Source of the DNA: a virus | Length of the DNA stretch: 64,000 bases | IMG/VR virus record: IMGVR_UViG_3300025137_000025 | Span: 1-64,000 of that record | Reading direction: 5' to 3' (one strand) | Shown: positions 62,801 through 64,000 of the stretch, piece after piece | Position numbering within the stretch: position 1 is the stretch's first letter | How the letters are laid out: every line of letters begins with the position of its first letter | The notes under the pieces: model-generated | What the model saw: the letters and a program-made list of their open reading frames with translations, nothing else | Databases searched by the model: none | What the model was told of the DNA's origin: nothing | Made by a program: the position numbers and the translations under genes

Positions 62801-64000
62801 TAGCAATTCCTCCCTTGTTGTTCTCACCTGTTCCTAATAGTTCTGTAGCTAAAAGCTTTTTGTTTATACGGAAGTCTTCTAGCTCTCTGAACTGCTTTAC
62901 AAAGACGGAGCTAACACTGTCTACTACATCTTGTTGGAACTCAAAGTCTTGGTTAAAGGCGTCTACAAGTCTGTACGCTTCCTTGCCCTCAAATCTTTCA
63001 GCACTACGCTCAAACTTCTTAGGCATCTTGTTCGACTCTATAAGAGAGTAAAACTGTTGTATCTCTACTGTGTTGGTAAATAGAGCTTTAATAAAGTTAA
63101 ACAGGTCTTGAAAGAACTTTTTGATCTTACCTGGGAGAGTTTCTTCTGTACCCTGTGCTGTAAACACATAGTCTCTAAACTCCTCAGCCATCATTTCTTC
63201 TAGCTCAAGAGGTGTAGCATTTGGCAAGTTGTACTTTACTCGTGCTTCTTTGTACAGCGCTTCTCTTTGCTTATCGGTAAGCATTGTTCGGAAGCTGTAG
63301 TGAAATGCTTCGTGGTATTCAGTACCTACTTCGGCGTTGTTCCACAAGTATACCCCAGCGTTCTTCATGTAACCATGAGCAACTGAACTGCCTACTCGTA
63401 GTGCAGTATCATAAAACTCTACAGGTATACCTCTCTTCTTTAGCCATGCTTCAGCCTCAGCTCTATCCATCTTAACTATAGGATTTTCTCCAGCTAATCT
63501 AAACGGGGCATCGTCATCACTTACGTTGTCACCTAACTTCGTATTTGTGTTACTTGCACGAGACCCTAGAGATTCCTCTACTTTGGGCCCTATACTTTCA
63601 CTCCACGCAGCAGCATTTGATTTCTCTACAAAATAAACAGTGTCATCTGAGAAGTATTGAATTGCAGATACGTTTCCTAAAGCGTCATAAGCAATCTGCA
63701 CATTGTTTCCGTCTACACTAAGCGTATCTGTAAAGGCATACTTTGGAGTGAGGTCTGGTTCTTTTTCAGCTAGCCCAGGTTCTTTTTGTTGACTTTGTCC
63801 TTCTTGCTCATCTCTTCTAGCTTGCGCTTTTGCTGCAAATAACATTTCTGCAGCAGTTGGCTCTGCAGCAGGTTGGGCATTAGGTTGATGAGTAGTTATT
63901 TTTACAGATTCTGCAGTTAGCTTCTTCCCTCCCACTCTTGTCTCAGCTACATCAAAGCTTAATCCTATATCATGGTATATAGATCCGTCGACTGTAGCTA
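56892..64000 (-). CDS. Virion RNA polymerase with metalloprotease-like N-terminal segment, partial
   Basis: The frame is open past the right edge, so the true N-terminus is outside (at least 2369 codons, including stop). Counting from the first internal start codon, GTG at 63935, it has EYHEAFHYSF, an HExxH zinc protease motif near residue 208, with MMAEEFRDYV giving a possible third ligand. The RNA polymerase has YQIKLPGRELVQ, YRIPNQDYSSN and a later GSDFDVDKLF, whose DFDVD (bases 59073-59087, ~1617-1621) is the catalytic aspartate triad of the crAss-like virion polymerase (compare phi14:2 gp66). This enzyme is injected and transcribes early genes. Its fusion to a protease-like domain is noted in related phages. 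The rest is long helical sequence. Confidence 0.9.
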   Translation of the reverse strand, partial: ATVDGSIYHDIGLSFDVAETRVGGKKLTAESVKITTHQPNAQPAAEPTAAEMLFAAKAQARRDEQEGQSQQKEPGLAEKEPDLTPKYAFTDTLSVDGNNVQIAYDALGNVSAIQYFSDDTVYFVEKSNAAAWSESIGPKVEESLGSRASNTNTKLGDNVSDDDAPFRLAGENPIVKMDRAEAEAWLKKRGIPVEFYDTALRVGSSVAHGYMKNAGVYLWNNAEVGTEYHEAFHYSFRTMLTDKQREALYKEARVKYNLPNATPLELEEMMAEEFRDYVFTAQGTEETLPGKIKKFFQDLFNFIKALFTNTVEIQQFYSLIESNKMPKKFERSAERFEGKEAYRLVDAFNQDFEFQQDVVDSVSSVFVKQFRELEDFRINKKLLATELLGTGENNKGGIAKFFLKHSITNPDGTYVSEEALDAFAKATTKQERGAVAKKYKFIAGIPVKDAVLEGAVPMSFIRNSSTAELKKAASVYFNVWNNWINVEDELGNVDKFGWRDAVAMDLKKYGYTVGLAKSQVRKDLIEDEGLASKEETNYDKIFDISHFEQDPTKTVSEEVRRLFSKITNAKENSIGFITYVNVDEAIRAALAVAVGSQSYEEILGNIIEAAPNFKVLQPIANFLKGPIQAADAAALSRFFKKTYSEHRIVKEEMIEEAMNVKTINSDRKSATIGWATSWKAESVSTEIVTRPGAVFIESKGKLKFNNNVIEGKSRLQHIKNAIGQYQKASSTEAKAVALNDLMWFSSLGMARNKSQAEARLLSYLKKHEGNPEDEAQIIYNKLINAVISKALNLTTEGGIVKKATLKETPVNFFKSEGSTIKALAEIAAEFTLPTALAYVNGKGKTIYPYNLPTTFSDTLQDMQKGKDSELYQLMMKDPSLAMTIGKTEKGRALFLYLIEQKEFDVTSFSLDVVQNETQDDQNVEYVKLSERDSMILRINMFLNDGQGYSYIPLPVQETRGRMDFLKVPTFGNPIKKNITEAGIPKTASGERAMLTHIVIRDLVRLSLNPDLARNENNGFHLSGIVDAEVEGGKLSQVIQNALKNPKSSVYRYVFDEINNQVKNYSETTFKEYNEQFMQELAKYNILQLNEAENSWSIPKGSRIDASQTKYGGAAELVKAYVLTDLVARIEMAQAFRGGVVQFKNTAAFYKRMGLLNTPGDKLMMEGEFVHDPTYGIPKIIKEASIQKIRISDPYHDEIAGRIERMYVKYFENLNYSIEEAAEKARNIADQYKTANRGADHTDAQAFISPHMFRNIEQGLGRWTAKDEQWFNEYIAGTGEWKAKYTPAYKFYAEERLIDKGVMTVDMQKNSYVVLTKEFVQGNELLTAMYNRMMNPNDPIDIINTESAKKLFKGQNFEINQELGEQMFDGLESRDMDGSKLYMPQIINDKEDMTAKMNRQIRKGIPTMVDKTATYTLADGTTLTGEQLLNEYHNANEDIIQMQGKKLFDELGWTALKEDPSNNELRLNFLQRIREVIYDNKLKNNQVDSNLDKQLRLVEDLETGRYDFNVPLYFPVYQREFESLIYSLFKSNVYQIKLPGRELVQVAGPGKWEIGGEVRELRHLDINEITGEVIHSEVLISQDVADRLGLKVGDTGIMYRIPNQDYSSNVPSKIVGILPKGYSKTVVVAGNITVQTGSDFDVDKLFGLFQDKNAKSKLAKRKNDLLNLSEAVLLNAKTAPYLFKPLTQDTLNALADEVQEGQQKMAFDDPMTEIRMESNYKSAATLVGGYANAISGWNIAAQAAEYNDPNSEYISTGTMVNSSKHFMLNGVLLNQINILSPFTQERTLDGIVERLSAALDAASKLIHTALNDNEQTLNATVYLKSIGFEDADVVALLTTPLVRQFVEKRRTSSAGVGTVFNELGISKQMYSKISKNDPNLETPVVNTAELKAITAANDSTSESAKKAFIAFANAYSAGNSLSDYYEVIAVDNLDSMGDLGEVMAYLDTLENYRRGGDNNIVGYSEVEKILKGDAYRTMRAFYDMIDESMQISSQLFLGGAESVKQFKSDLKEATGKTKLTAAEHRFTDRALFYHLLTKDGSPMTQFMRKDVIKSMLLNPNNNLNTQIQNLIKEIPTLQENEMLSRAIPGIGNDKPTNRVWGISMENTEKMTLEAREKVRQDFGKLLYNPELYTQGQENSEELNKKIQNVAKRLVINSVVTTGLAPSFGTYYNSVPIDFFLQIKDEATGKSLMEYMREEFHTAKQDPRYFSDFMFDFVQNYGTSSIGGRPLIGKVPSGFRDAGKVLIGSKASVKQDFPRFATKRNYKLGVDKISVYEYKDGVYYKIHSLGIPNNLLELNLRDATGKVVKTSFWSNVNGETSVKVKTSGGKIKAVDLTAREGITSSQVGVTSSKGETKNTGTQTNLDKNCK

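Overview
The window reads as about two thirds of the genome of a large, tailed, lytic bacteriophage of the crAss-like group (Crassvirales) infecting a Bacteroidota host, probably a marine or gliding flavobacterium. The crAss-like assignment rests on four things seen together. There are two long opposed gene blocks. The giant protein at the right end carries the DFDVD catalytic loop typical of crAss-like virion RNA polymerases. The packaging and head order (small subunit candidate, TerL, portal, portal-linked protein, acidic scaffold-like protein, major capsid protein, connector-like proteins) matches the group. The replication set is a family A DNA polymerase, DnaB, primase, a Sak4-like ATPase, SF2 helicase, 5'-3' exonuclease and uracil-DNA glycosylase. 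The host group is inferred from two phage genes ending in type IX secretion (T9SS) sorting domains, from TAnnTTTG promoter boxes, and from A-rich leaders without Shine-Dalgarno sequences. No integrase, repressor or attachment site was seen. The DNA polymerase has Phe at the E. coli F762 position, as in many virulent phages.

Layout. (1) 1-27.7 kb, minus strand: virion block. Reading with transcription (right to left): DUF5675 protein, GroES-like co-chaperonin, winged-helix and zinc proteins, an HU-like protein, TerS candidate, TerL, portal, a portal-linked protein with a transglycosylase-like C-terminus, scaffold-like protein, major capsid protein, connector proteins, a second abundant structural protein, Cys-rich proteins, fibres, a metallophosphoesterase, tail-associated proteins and tail fibres that run off the left edge. 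(2) 27.7-33.3 kb: an envelope module with a holin, a secreted repeat protein with a T9SS type A signal, an outer-membrane barrel, a small membrane/coiled-coil protein, an exported thioredoxin fold lacking CxxC, and, on the opposite strand, a secreted protein with a T9SS type B (gliding-motility) C-terminus. (3) 33.3-33.98 kb: two overlooked small genes and the divergence point between the blocks. (4) 34.0-53.0 kb, plus strand: an early block of small proteins separated by strong terminators, then DNA polymerase, three tRNA genes (Met/CAT, Lys/TTT, Arg/TCT), a DnaA domain-IV-like protein, helicases, recombination and ssDNA-binding candidates, primase, a nuclease, an rIIA/rIIB-like pair, exonuclease and UDG. 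(5) 53.0-64.0 kb, minus strand and convergent with block 4: two giant proteins of 1278 and more than 2368 residues, the second being the virion RNA polymerase with an N-terminal HExxH metalloprotease-like segment. It continues past the right edge.

How it may work together (inference). By analogy with characterised crAss-like phages, the giant polymerase would enter the cell with the DNA and transcribe the early plus-strand block. Replication proteins then copy the genome, and the minus-strand late block, with host-type promoter boxes before several genes, builds the virion. The most unusual part is the envelope module: the phage appears to export proteins through the host's own type IX secretion system during infection.
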